A stretch of 19,648 nt of DNA. Source: Alphaproteobacteria bacterium. Its GTDB lineage: Bacteria; Pseudomonadota; Alphaproteobacteria; Sphingomonadales; Emcibacteraceae. Under the pieces are notes generated by a model, which worked only from the letters and a program-made list of their open reading frames with translations, was not told the DNA's origin and did not search any database. A program made the translations under genes and the position numbers. The stretch is taken from the NCBI GenBank assembly GCA_002401545.1, contig NVTJ01000050.1, positions 1-19,648 on the forward strand, given 5' to 3'. This document shows positions 7,242 through 14,839 of this stretch, piece by piece. Position 1 is the first letter of the stretch; each line of letters starts with the position of its first letter.

Positions 7242-8222
7242 ATGAAATTAGCATCCTTGAAGCACGGACGTGACGGCCATCTGGTTGTCGTCTCAAAAGA
7301 TCTCGGCAAATATGTCTCCGCCGCAGATGTGGCGCCAACCCTGCAGGCGGCTCTGGATAACTGGGCTGACAGTGAGCCGAAACTTCGGGCAATTTATGAT
7401 GATCTGCAAACGGGAAAGCTTGACGGCTCCCCCTTTGACCCGGTGGCCTGTGCCGCCCCGCTGCCCCGCGCCTATCATTGGGTGGACGGCAGTGCCTATG
7501 TCACTCATGTGGAACTGGTGCGTAAAGCGCGAGGAGCGGACCTGCCGGAAAGCTTCTGGTCTGATCCGCTGGTTTATATGGGCGCGTCCGATGCCTTCAT
7601 CGGGCCGCGCGATGATATTGAGGTTGAGACAGAAGACTGGGGCATTGATTTTGAGGCCGAAGTTGCCGTGATCACCGATGATGTGCCTGCCGGGGTCAGT
7701 GTGGAAAATGCCAGTGGTCATATCAAATTGCTGGCGATCCTCAATGATGTGTCGCTGCGTAACCTGATACCGGGGGAGCTTGCCAAGCAATTTGGTTTTT
7801 ACCAGTCCAAGCCCTGGACATCTTTTCCCCCGGTGTTTGTCACCCCTGATGAACTGGGCGATGCCTGGGACGGCAAAAAACTCAGCCTGCCACTTCATGC
7901 GATCCTCAATGGGGTGACAGTGGGGTCCCCCAATGCGGGCGTTGATATGACCTTTGATTTCACCCAATTGATCCACCATGTGGCCAAGTCACGGTCACTG
8001 GTGGCGGGAACGGTGATCGGGTCCGGCACGGTGTCCAACAAAGGCTCGGCGGACGGGTCCTGTTGTCTGGCAGAAGTGCGGTGCCTTGAAACCATAGCCG
8101 ACGGCAAACCGTCAACGCCCTTTATGAGCTTTGGTGATCGGGTCGAAATTGATATGTTTGACAATGAGGGCAAGACAATCTTTGGCCGGATCAATCAACT
8201 GGTGAAACAATATACACCTTGA
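7242..8222 (+). CDS. fahA: Fumarylacetoacetate hydrolase
   Basis: 326 residues: an N-terminal domain (MKLASLKHGRDGHLVVVSKD) followed by the FAH catalytic domain. DFEAEVAVITDD carries the E-x-E metal ligands, ILNDVSLRNLIPGE a further acidic ligand, and the C-terminal SRSLVAGTVIGSGTVSNKGS the conserved glycine-rich segment. This length fits the ~330-residue bacterial FAH of the homogentisate pathway, not the ~200-230-residue fumarylpyruvate hydrolases of gentisate pathways. It splits fumarylacetoacetate to fumarate and acetoacetate. AAGGGA lies 8 bp before the ATG. It is first in an operon with maiA (10-bp gap) and an SDR, behind a MarR-covered promoter. Confidence 0.9.
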   Translation: MKLASLKHGRDGHLVVVSKDLGKYVSAADVAPTLQAALDNWADSEPKLRAIYDDLQTGKLDGSPFDPVACAAPLPRAYHWVDGSAYVTHVELVRKARGADLPESFWSDPLVYMGASDAFIGPRDDIEVETEDWGIDFEAEVAVITDDVPAGVSVENASGHIKLLAILNDVSLRNLIPGELAKQFGFYQSKPWTSFPPVFVTPDELGDAWDGKKLSLPLHAILNGVTVGSPNAGVDMTFDFTQLIHHVAKSRSLVAGTVIGSGTVSNKGSADGSCCLAEVRCLETIADGKPSTPFMSFGDRVEIDMFDNEGKTIFGRINQLVKQYTP

Positions 8223-8232
8223 GGAAGTCAAC

Positions 8233-8868
8233 ATGGAACTTTACGGCTATTTCAGATCATCAACTGCTTATCGTGTGCGCATAGCCCTGAATATGAAGGG
8301 ACTGGATTGCACCCATATCCCGCTGTCCATTCTGGCGGGAGAACATAAGGCGCAAGAGTATCTGAGAAAAAATCCGCAGGGGTTTGTGCCCTATATGACC
8401 GATGGTGATGTGGCCATGGGTCAGTCCATGGCCATGCTGGAATATCTGGAAGAAAGTTATCCTGAACCGGCCCTGTTGCCAAAGGATGCGGCGGGCAGGG
8501 CCCGGGTTCGCCAGCTTTCCGGGATTATAGCCTGCGATATTCATCCGCTGGATAATCTGCGGGTATTGAAATATATCACAGGTGTTCTCGGGGCCAGTGA
8601 CGCGCAGAAAACCGAATGGTATCACCATTGGATACGGGAAGGATTTAAAGCCTTTGAAACATTGCTCAAAGACGGCAAATCCGGTGATTTCTGTCATGGA
8701 AACGAGGTGACATTTGCTGACCTTTGTCTGGTGCCGCAGGTCTATAATGCCGCACGATTTAACTGTCCGCTGGATGATTTTCCAACTATCCTGCGCATTG
8801 CGGATAATTGTAACAGGCTGGAGGCCTTCATAGAGGCCTTACCGGAAAATCAGGCAGATGCCCTATGA
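8233..8868 (+). CDS. maiA: Maleylacetoacetate isomerase (zeta-class GST)
   Basis: 211 residues with thioredoxin-like N-domain and helical C-domain of a zeta glutathione transferase. The active-site motif SSTAYRVRIALN (residues 9-20) matches the SSxxxRVRIAL signature; NPQGFVPYM and QSMAMLEYLEE form the glutathione site. It isomerises 4-maleylacetoacetate to fumarylacetoacetate with glutathione, the step before FahA. GAGGA lies 7 bp before the start; the stop overlaps the next start (ATGA), so translation is probably coupled. Maleylpyruvate isomerase is homologous and cannot be excluded by sequence alone, but the long FAH partner favours homogentisate catabolism. Confidence 0.9.
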   Translation: MELYGYFRSSTAYRVRIALNMKGLDCTHIPLSILAGEHKAQEYLRKNPQGFVPYMTDGDVAMGQSMAMLEYLEESYPEPALLPKDAAGRARVRQLSGIIACDIHPLDNLRVLKYITGVLGASDAQKTEWYHHWIREGFKAFETLLKDGKSGDFCHGNEVTFADLCLVPQVYNAARFNCPLDDFPTILRIADNCNRLEAFIEALPENQADAL

Positions 8869-9623
8869 AAAACTTATTTGATATTTCCGGCAAAGTGGCT
8901 GTGGTCACTGGCGGCTCGCGCGGTATCGGGGCGATGATTGCCCGGGGTTTTGTGGAAAACGGCTGCAAAACCTATATCTGCTCCCGCACGCTGGAACAGG
9001 CGGTGGGTACCGCCGAAGCTTTATCTGAATACGGCGAATGTTTGGCGTTTCAGGCCGATCTGTCAACCCTTGACGGTATAGAGAAATTCGTTTCCCACAT
9101 AGCGTCACGGGAAGAAAAGATTGATATTCTGGTCAATAACGCCGGGGCGGTATGGGCGGCCCCCATAGATGATTTTCCCGAAAGTGGCTGGGACAAGGTG
9201 ATGGACATCAATGTGAAAAGCGTCTTTTTCCTGACGCAGAAATTCTTAGCGCTGCTCCGGGCATCCTCCATGGGGCGCATTATCAATATCGCCTCGGTCG
9301 ATGGCCAGTCGGTGCCCCACTTTGAAACCTACAGCTATTCTGCCAGCAAAGCCGCTGTCATTCATATGACACGGGTTCTGGCCAAACGGCTGGCACAAGA
9401 GAATATTAATGTCAACGCCATCGCGCCGGGGGCTTTCCCCAGTGAGATGACAAAGGTTGTGCTGAAAAGCCATAAACAGATGATGCTGGACCGGGTGCCG
9501 CTGGGCCGCATTGGCGAGGGGCAAGACATGGCCGGAGCCGCCATATATCTGTCCAGCCGTGCCAGCAGTTATGTCACCGGCATCACCCTTACTGTTGATG
9601 GTGGCTGGGTCAGCAGCCTGTAA
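8865..9623 (+). CDS. SDR-family reductase, RhlG-like
   Basis: 252 residues with TGGSRGIG at 15-22, NNAG, and SVDGQSVPHFETYSYSASKA holding the catalytic Ser, Tyr and Lys. The organisation (FDISGKVAVVTGGSRGIGAM, AFQADLS, ESGWDKVMDINVKSVF, INVNAIAPGAFPSEMT) resembles Pseudomonas RhlG and related 3-oxoacyl reductases closely. It starts within the maiA stop codon, making it the third gene of the fahA operon. It has no standard step in homogentisate breakdown, so it may reduce a side product or be a general 3-oxoacyl reductase. Only 3 bp separate its stop from the stop of the convergent carboxypeptidase. Confidence 0.85.
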   Translation: MKNLFDISGKVAVVTGGSRGIGAMIARGFVENGCKTYICSRTLEQAVGTAEALSEYGECLAFQADLSTLDGIEKFVSHIASREEKIDILVNNAGAVWAAPIDDFPESGWDKVMDINVKSVFFLTQKFLALLRASSMGRIINIASVDGQSVPHFETYSYSASKAAVIHMTRVLAKRLAQENINVNAIAPGAFPSEMTKVVLKSHKQMMLDRVPLGRIGEGQDMAGAAIYLSSRASSYVTGITLTVDGGWVSSL

Positions 9624-9626
9624 TTA

Positions 9627-10751
9627 TCATAGCCTGTCAATGATGGCGGCCAGAGCATCCAGGTTGGACCGGCCCAGCTTGCGGCAGCGTTCCGGTGACC
9701 ATCCTTGTTCAGGGTCAGGACAATTGGCCGTATCCTTGAACGGCATTTCCAGCGTCATGGAGACCGCCTGAAACCTGTGGGCCATCTGGTTTGTGCCAAT
9801 GGTCATATTGGCGGAGCCGGGGGCATCTTTGGGATAGCCATGCTCCATCTGGAAGTCGGGGTTCAGTTGCATCAGATGGCGTTGATAGTCATAGGCAAGG
9901 TCAAGCTTGGCACTGTCCACATCCGGGATACCATCGAAGGCGGCAATGAAATTATAGGGCAGGTCTTCGTCACCGTGAACATCCAGGACAAGGTCAATAC
10001 CGGTTTCATCCATTTTGCCGCGCACGTAAAACACTTCCGGGCAGGTCTCCACAGACGGATTTTCCCATTCCCGGTTCAGGTTAGCGCCGCCTGCATTGGT
10101 GCGCAGGTGGCCCCGGCGGCTGCCGTCCGGATTCATATTGGGCACCACATAAAAAACCGCTTTTTCCAGCAGACTCCGGCTGAGCGCATCTTCATCATCC
10201 AGTAGTCTTTCAAGGAAGCCTTCTACAAACCACTCGGCCATTGTTTCCCCCGGATGCTGGCGGGCAATGACCCAGATGACCTTTTTGCCGACAGCAATCT
10301 CGCCGATGGTCAGCAGGTCCATATCCTGCCCGTCCAGCGTCTCACCGATCACATGCAGGCTGACTTTTTCATCCTCGGCAGCTTGAGATACAAGGGTGTG
10401 ATGGCGTTCCATGCTATAGGGCGCAAAGTAAGCGTAATAGATACAGTCGCTTTCCGGGATATGCTGGATGGTAATTTCACCGTCATGATAATGTGTACTG
10501 ACCCTTGTCCATTCTTCCCGGTCATAAGAGGCACAGGCCTGATAATTTTCCCAGCCTTTGGCAAAGGCAGCACCCCCTGCATTTTCAATGGTCATGGCAC
10601 AAAGCTGCCCTTTGGCCCCGGTCAGGCGGAAATAAAACCACTGGTAAAAGTCCGAATTATGGTCATGGCGAATTTTAAGCCGGATATTTCCCGGATTTTC
10701 GGCTTCGATAACCTGAATATTTCCGGCGTCAAAATTACTGCTAATTTTCAT
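9627..10751 (-). CDS. M14-family zinc carboxypeptidase, cytosolic carboxypeptidase (CCP) type
   Basis: 374 residues from the preferred start. The N-terminal beta-rich domain begins KISSNFDAGNI and contains DFYQWFYFRLTG, typical of cytosolic carboxypeptidases. The catalytic domain has HPGE (H166, E169, zinc ligands), NPDGSRRGHLRTN with NLNREW (substrate carboxylate binding), DVHGDED (third zinc ligand His) and TLEMPFKD (catalytic Glu). No signal peptide, so cytoplasmic. AGGA lies 9 bp before ATG 10751; the ATG at 10760 would touch the SD and the one at 10808 has no support. It likely trims C-terminal residues from peptides or proteins. It is divergent from a peptide symporter, which fits peptide use. 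Confidence 0.88.
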   Translation of the reverse strand: MKISSNFDAGNIQVIEAENPGNIRLKIRHDHNSDFYQWFYFRLTGAKGQLCAMTIENAGGAAFAKGWENYQACASYDREEWTRVSTHYHDGEITIQHIPESDCIYYAYFAPYSMERHHTLVSQAAEDEKVSLHVIGETLDGQDMDLLTIGEIAVGKKVIWVIARQHPGETMAEWFVEGFLERLLDDEDALSRSLLEKAVFYVVPNMNPDGSRRGHLRTNAGGANLNREWENPSVETCPEVFYVRGKMDETGIDLVLDVHGDEDLPYNFIAAFDGIPDVDSAKLDLAYDYQRHLMQLNPDFQMEHGYPKDAPGSANMTIGTNQMAHRFQAVSMTLEMPFKDTANCPDPEQGWSPERCRKLGRSNLDALAAIIDRL

Positions 10752-11037
10752 GGGCTTCATTCCTGTTTTTTCTTCACCAGATATATACGAGGGAATATGG
10801 GGTTGCAAAGATAAAAATCTGATCCTTACGGCGGGGATTCGAGCCTCGCCGGACGATGAACAGAGAACATATCATGAATAAGCTGAATATTATTTCTATT
10901 GCGGGGTCATGGGCGGAATATTCTGCTCTTTTTTCACCAGAAGCCCGTCTATGGGTGACAGAAGATTCCTTTTCTGCCAGACTGCGTGACATTAAAAATA
11001 AATCAATAATAATTCAGTGTAATTTAGCCAGGGGACA
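10752..11037. other. Intergenic region between carboxypeptidase and peptide symporter
   Basis: These 286 bp separate two divergent starts. They hold a T-arm-like hairpin (10829-10851) and a 61-codon plus-strand frame (10856-11041), with ATGs at 10856 and 10874. The stop of that frame overlaps the symporter start (ATGATG). The frame has no convincing SD and no recognised family, so I do not call it a gene. An AGGGG at 11031-11034 region serves the symporter. No promoter is clear. Confidence 0.5.
10829..10851 (+). other. Stable hairpin resembling a tRNA T-arm
   Basis: CGGCGGGG and CCTCGCCG form an 8-bp stem (one G-U) around ATTCGAG on the plus strand. Read on the minus strand, GGCTCGAATCC resembles a tRNA T-loop with C in place of the conserved T54, but no D-arm, anticodon arm, acceptor partner or CCA accompanies it. 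It could be a tRNA remnant or a regulatory hairpin. Confidence 0.35.
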
Positions 11038-12600
11038 ATGATGTCTGACATATCCAACGATACAGATCCTGAAGATTTTTATAAAGGTTCGCAGGAGCGC
11101 GAACTTCTGGGCCATCCCATCGGGTTGGCCATTTGTTTTTTAACCGAAATGTGGGAGCGTTTTTCTTATTACGGTATGCGCACCATTCTGGTTTTATATC
11201 TGGTCAAATATCATCTTTACAGTGCCGGTGAAGCCAGCATGATTTACGGTGCCTATGCCGGTCTTGTCTATATGATGCCCATCATTGGCGGCTATATGGC
11301 CGATCGTTATCTGGGCAGCCGAAAAGCGGTGACTTTCGGGGCACTCCTGTTGGTGGCGGGTCATACTCTGATGGGTTTCCATGGTCCCGCGTCCTTTATG
11401 GATGGGGACACTATTGTACGCAATGATACGTATATTAATATCTTTTTCCTGGCCATGGCGCTGATCATAACCGGTGTCGGGTTTCTCAAGGCCAATATTT
11501 CCACAATCGTTGGCGCGTTATACGGCCCCAATGACCCGCGCCGGGACGGCGGTTTTTCCATCTTCTATATGGGTATTAATCTGGGGTCTTTATTTGCGAC
11601 AGCTCTGGTCGGTTATGTTGGCGAAGTTCATGGCTGGAACTACGGCTTTGGCCTAGCCGGTATCGGGATGCTGTTTGGCCTTCTGGTATTCCTCTGGGGT
11701 CAGAAATATCTTGATGGCCGGGCAGAACCCAAAAATCCTGCTATTTTAAAGGAAAAATCACCCATCGGACTGAACAAGGAATATACGATTTATCTGTTTG
11801 GTTTTGCACTGGTGGGGGTGAGCTGGCTGTTCATTCAAAATCAAAAGCTGGTCGGGCAGTTTCTCGGTGTTTCGGGCTTTGTGATGATCGGGCTTATTCT
11901 GGTTTATGCTTTTATGAATTTCACCAAGATAGAACGCGAACGCATCATGGTCGCCCTGTTCCTGATTGCGGTTCAGTCGGTGTTCTGGGCGTTGTTTGAA
12001 CAGCAGGCGGCCAGTCTGACCCTGCTCGCAGACCAGCAATTTAATCTGGATGTTATGGGCCTGACGTTCCTCGCCTCACAGGTTCAATTGCTTAATCCGT
12101 TGTTCATCGTTGTCCTGGCCCCGGTTATGGCGTGGCTCTGGGTGGTGCTGGCGAGGAAACATATGGAACCTTCCACGCCGGCAAAATTCGGTATTGCCAT
12201 GCTGTTGATCGGTCTTGGCTATATTGTTTTCGCCTGGGGCATGGGTCTTGAAGACGGCAATTCAAAAAGCTTTATGTGGCTTGTGTTTATCTATCTTTCC
12301 CTGACGGTTGCCGAGCTTTGTTTAAGTCCGGTTGGTCTTTCCATGGTGACAAAACTCAGTGTGACCAAAATTGTCGGCATGATGATGGGAACCTGGTTCC
12401 TGTTTTCAGCTCTGGGCAATTATGTCGCTGGCTGGATCAGTTCCTTAACCGGAAGCGGCGAACATGGTGCCGCCGGACAATTGGACGTTGTGGCGACAAT
12501 GGACGTCTATACCACCATTGGTTATGCCAGCGTCGGGGTTGGTGTGGTTATATTCATCCTGACACCATTGCTCAGAAAAGGTATGCACGGCGTGCATTAA
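11038..12600 (+). CDS. POT/PTR2-family proton-coupled oligopeptide symporter
   Basis: 520 residues, very hydrophobic, about the size of bacterial POT transporters (12-14 membrane helices). The family motif ExxERFxYYG is intact as EMWERFSYYGMR near residue 38, and contains the proton-coupling glutamates. The second POT signature follows in GAYAGLVYMMPIIGGYMADR, and FYMGINLGSL in the fifth helix region is also typical. It imports di- and tripeptides across the inner membrane with protons. ATG 11038 and 11041 are adjacent; AGGGG lies just upstream. Divergent from the M14 carboxypeptidase, suggesting a peptide uptake and processing pair. Confidence 0.93.
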   Translation: MMSDISNDTDPEDFYKGSQERELLGHPIGLAICFLTEMWERFSYYGMRTILVLYLVKYHLYSAGEASMIYGAYAGLVYMMPIIGGYMADRYLGSRKAVTFGALLLVAGHTLMGFHGPASFMDGDTIVRNDTYINIFFLAMALIITGVGFLKANISTIVGALYGPNDPRRDGGFSIFYMGINLGSLFATALVGYVGEVHGWNYGFGLAGIGMLFGLLVFLWGQKYLDGRAEPKNPAILKEKSPIGLNKEYTIYLFGFALVGVSWLFIQNQKLVGQFLGVSGFVMIGLILVYAFMNFTKIERERIMVALFLIAVQSVFWALFEQQAASLTLLADQQFNLDVMGLTFLASQVQLLNPLFIVVLAPVMAWLWVVLARKHMEPSTPAKFGIAMLLIGLGYIVFAWGMGLEDGNSKSFMWLVFIYLSLTVAELCLSPVGLSMVTKLSVTKIVGMMMGTWFLFSALGNYVAGWISSLTGSGEHGAAGQLDVVATMDVYTTIGYASVGVGVVIFILTPLLRKGMHGVH

Positions 12601-12637
12601 TTTTGGCCTCAGTCGCCGGCGCTTGCGCTAAGGCTAC

Positions 12638-12653
12638 CGCGCAATTGTGCGCG
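12638..12653. other. Hairpin CGCGCA-ATTG-TGCGCG in GC-rich spacer
   Basis: A perfect 6-bp stem with a 4-base loop, 38 bp after the symporter stop. No T-run follows, so it is not a clear terminator. Further inverted pairs follow: ACCC/GGGT around TTTTT (12693-12705) and CCTCGC/GCGAGG (12671-12676 with 12737-12742). The spacer looks like a stem-loop-rich repeat element rather than random sequence. Confidence 0.4.
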
Positions 12654-12736
12654 ACGGGCCGTTGCCCTTTCCTCGCTATGCTCATTAACCGAACCCTTTT
12701 TGGGTGAGGCAAGGCCGACCGGCCGCCCGAGCTAAT

Positions 12737-12785
12737 GCGAGGAGGGGGAGTGCCCACGGCACGGGGGAGCATCCCCCATCAACCA
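12737..12785 (+). repeat. G-rich stem-loop repeat, copy 1 (downstream of uup)
   Basis: The unit reads GGGGGAGTGCCCACGGCAC, then GGGGGAGCATCCCCC, then ATCAACCAAAA. Two hairpins are visible: GTGCC/GGCAC (12750-12762, loop CAC) and GGGGGA/TCCCCC (12763-12777, loop GCA). The same order of blocks occurs on the opposite strand at 14612-14690. Confidence 0.7.
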
Positions 12786-12805
12786 AAACACTCCCTTCAT
12801 GCTGT

Positions 12806-14602
12806 CTATTCCAGCTCTTCCCGCATCATTTCAAGCTCCAGCCATTCTTCTTCTTTTGCGGCGAGGTCGGTTATGGCTTTATCCAGAGCGTCATTGATCT
12901 TGTGGAAACCGTTCGGGTCTTTTGCATAGAAATCTGTCTCCCCCAGTTTCGCCCGATATTTGGCGATCATCTTTTCCAGCCTGCCTATTTCCTGTGGCAG
13001 GACTTTCAGGGAATGCTGATGTTTAAAGCTCAGTTTGGCAAGGCGCTGTTTCGGGGCATTGGCTATTTTGCTGTATTTCTTTGCCGCAGGGGCAACCTCT
13101 TCTGATTTCCGGTTTTTGCTTTGACGTATATAGTCGCTGTAACCGCCGGGATATTCGGTAATTTTGCCATCGCCTTCCATCACAAGGGAGGAGGTGACAA
13201 TCCGGTCGAGAAAATCCCGGTCATGGCTGACCAGGATCAAGGTGCCGTCATATTCCCCCAGAACATCCTGAAGCAAGTCCAGCGTATCCATATCCAGATC
13301 ATTGGTCGGTTCGTCAAGGATGAGGAAATTGGTCGGCATGGCCAGCGTCTTGGCCAGTACAAGGCGGTTTTTCTCGCCGCCGGACAGGGAGCTGACCGGG
13401 CTTCGGGCCTGTCCCGCATCAAACAGAAAGTCCTTCAGATAAGAGATAATATGTTTGGAATGACCGCGCACCATGATGTGATCACCGCCGTCGCTTAAAT
13501 GATCCCACAGGGTTTCATCCTCCTGCAAAAGGGCGCGTTTCTGGTCAAGATAGGTAATCTCGAGATTGGTGCCATGCTTGACCCGGCCCTGATCAGTCTC
13601 CAGCTCCTTGGTCAGCATTTTGATCAGGGTGGTCTTGCCAACCCCGTTGGGGCCGATGATGCCAATGCGGTCGCCGCGCATGATGCGCAGGGAAAAATCC
13701 TGGCAAATGACCTGATCGCCGAAAGCCTTGGAAATCTTGTAAGCCTCGATCACCTTCTTGCCTGCCACCCTGCCGCTGTCAATTTCAAGCTTTGCCTGAC
13801 CGGTGACGGCAATCTGACCGGCCCGTTTGTCCCGCAAGGCCCATAGCGCCCTCATGCGGCCCATGTTTCTCTTGCGCCGGGCGGTGATGCCCTTGTGGGA
13901 CCATTCGGTTTCTTTCTCGATCAGCTTATTGAGCTTGGCCCGCTCCACCTGTTCCTGCTCAAGGATCTTTTCCGCCCAGTCTTCAAAATATTTAAACCCC
14001 TTGTCCAGCCGCCGCACCCGCCCCCGGTCAAGCCAGAAGACAGTATTGGTAATATTATTGAGGAACGTCCGGTCATGGCTGATGATCACCAGACCGCCGC
14101 GATATCGCCTCAGGCTATCCTCCAGCCATTCAATGGTGGCAATATCCAGATGGTTTGTCGGCTCATCCAGCAGCAGAATATCCGCGTCACTGATCAATGC
14201 TCGCGCCAGAGCCGCCCGCCGGGCCTCGCCGCCCGACAAAACCCCCGGATCAAGATCGGGCTCAAGATTAATTTCGGCCAGAATAATATCGACTTTGAAA
14301 TGATCTTCCGCTGACGCATGGGTCAGGCCGCTGGCCACATAGTCATGGAGCGTCTTGTAACCTTCAAGATGCGGTTCCTGATCCAGATAGGTTACATGAC
14401 ATCCCGGCTGCAGAAATCTCTTGCCCCGGTCGGCTTCGGTAATGCCGCTGATGACCTTCATGAGGGTGGATTTACCGGACCCATTGCGCCCGACAAGGCT
14501 GATCCGGTCCCGATCCCCGATGGAAATTTCAACCCCGTCAAACAGGGGGTTTTCGCCAAAACGAAGCGCCATGTCGGTGATGGTGAGGAGCGGCGGGGGC
14601 AT
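12806..14602 (-). CDS. uup: ABC-F ATPase, Uup type
   Basis: 598 residues with two ABC cassettes and no membrane segments. Cassette 1: Walker A GRNGSGKST (38-46), signature LSGGEARRAALARAL, Walker B LLLDEPTNHLD. The linker contains GITARRKRNMGRMRALWALR, the arm that reaches the ribosomal P-site tRNA in ABC-F proteins and typical of Uup. Cassette 2: GPNGVGKTT, LSGGEKNRLVLAKTLA, LILDEPTNDLD. A C-terminal charged coiled coil (about the last 75 residues) is the Uup C-terminal domain. SD AAGGA lies 6 bp before the ATG. It acts on ribosomes or branched DNA intermediates as a cytosolic ATPase; exact role in this organism is not shown. Structured repeats flank it on both sides. Confidence 0.92.
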   Translation of the reverse strand: MPPPLLTITDMALRFGENPLFDGVEISIGDRDRISLVGRNGSGKSTLMKVISGITEADRGKRFLQPGCHVTYLDQEPHLEGYKTLHDYVASGLTHASAEDHFKVDIILAEINLEPDLDPGVLSGGEARRAALARALISDADILLLDEPTNHLDIATIEWLEDSLRRYRGGLVIISHDRTFLNNITNTVFWLDRGRVRRLDKGFKYFEDWAEKILEQEQVERAKLNKLIEKETEWSHKGITARRKRNMGRMRALWALRDKRAGQIAVTGQAKLEIDSGRVAGKKVIEAYKISKAFGDQVICQDFSLRIMRGDRIGIIGPNGVGKTTLIKMLTKELETDQGRVKHGTNLEITYLDQKRALLQEDETLWDHLSDGGDHIMVRGHSKHIISYLKDFLFDAGQARSPVSSLSGGEKNRLVLAKTLAMPTNFLILDEPTNDLDMDTLDLLQDVLGEYDGTLILVSHDRDFLDRIVTSSLVMEGDGKITEYPGGYSDYIRQSKNRKSEEVAPAAKKYSKIANAPKQRLAKLSFKHQHSLKVLPQEIGRLEKMIAKYRAKLGETDFYAKDPNGFHKINDALDKAITDLAAKEEEWLELEMMREELE

Positions 14603-14611
14603 AAGGATTCC

Positions 14612-14690
14612 TTTTTTGTTGATGGGGGGAACTATCGCTCGCAGGCTCGCTACTTGAGCTCCCCCCGTGTCCGTGGGACACTCCCCCCTC
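14612..14690 (-). repeat. G-rich stem-loop repeat, copy 2 (uup leader side), inverted relative to copy 1
   Basis: Read on the minus strand it gives GGGGGGAGTGTCCCACGG, ACACGGGGGGAGC, a ~28-base insert absent from copy 1, then TTCCCCCCATCAAC and an A-run, ending just before the uup SD. Hairpins: GTGTCC/GGACAC (14667-14681) and GGGGGGA/TCCCCCC (14624-14630 with 14660-14666). The small stem differs from copy 1 by an added base on both arms, so pairing is kept. Confidence 0.7.
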
Positions 14691-14839
14691 CATGCTGTTA
14701 CATTTGGTTAACTCAAATCTATTGGGTAAGGCATGTGATAGCGGATTAATACAGAAACGTGAAGGACTGTTTGTGGATTTTCTGCGTCATATCACGTATA
14801 TTTAAAAAAGAACAAATAATATCAGGGTAAAACAAGACT
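14691..14839. other. Intergenic region upstream of msrP
   Basis: A/T-rich, with an inverted pair ACGTGA (14757-14762) and TCACGT (14792-14797) spaced by 29 bp. No convincing -35/-10 pair or strong SD for msrP was found. The promoters for msrPQ and for uup on the other strand must lie here or in the adjacent repeat. Confidence 0.4.

Noticed and set aside
10829..10851. A tRNA gene
   Set aside because: Only a T-arm-like hairpin is present, with C at the conserved T54 position and no other arms or CCA.
10856..11041. 61-codon plus-strand frame before the peptide symporter
   Set aside because: No clear ribosome site, no recognised family, and it lies in a region that looks like a repeat or leader; kept only as a finding.
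12693..12705. ACCC-TTTTT-GGGT as a terminator for the symporter
   Set aside because: Stem of four pairs and no T-run afterwards; too weak to call.
12572..12772. 66-codon minus-strand frame after the symporter
   Set aside because: Low-complexity Arg/Ala/Pro translation of the stem-loop-rich spacer, overlapping the symporter end.
14735..14797. Inverted pairs GTGATA/TATCAC and ACGTGA/TCACGT upstream of msrP
   Set aside because: Only 6-bp arms with long spacers (49 and 29 bp), expected by chance in such a region.
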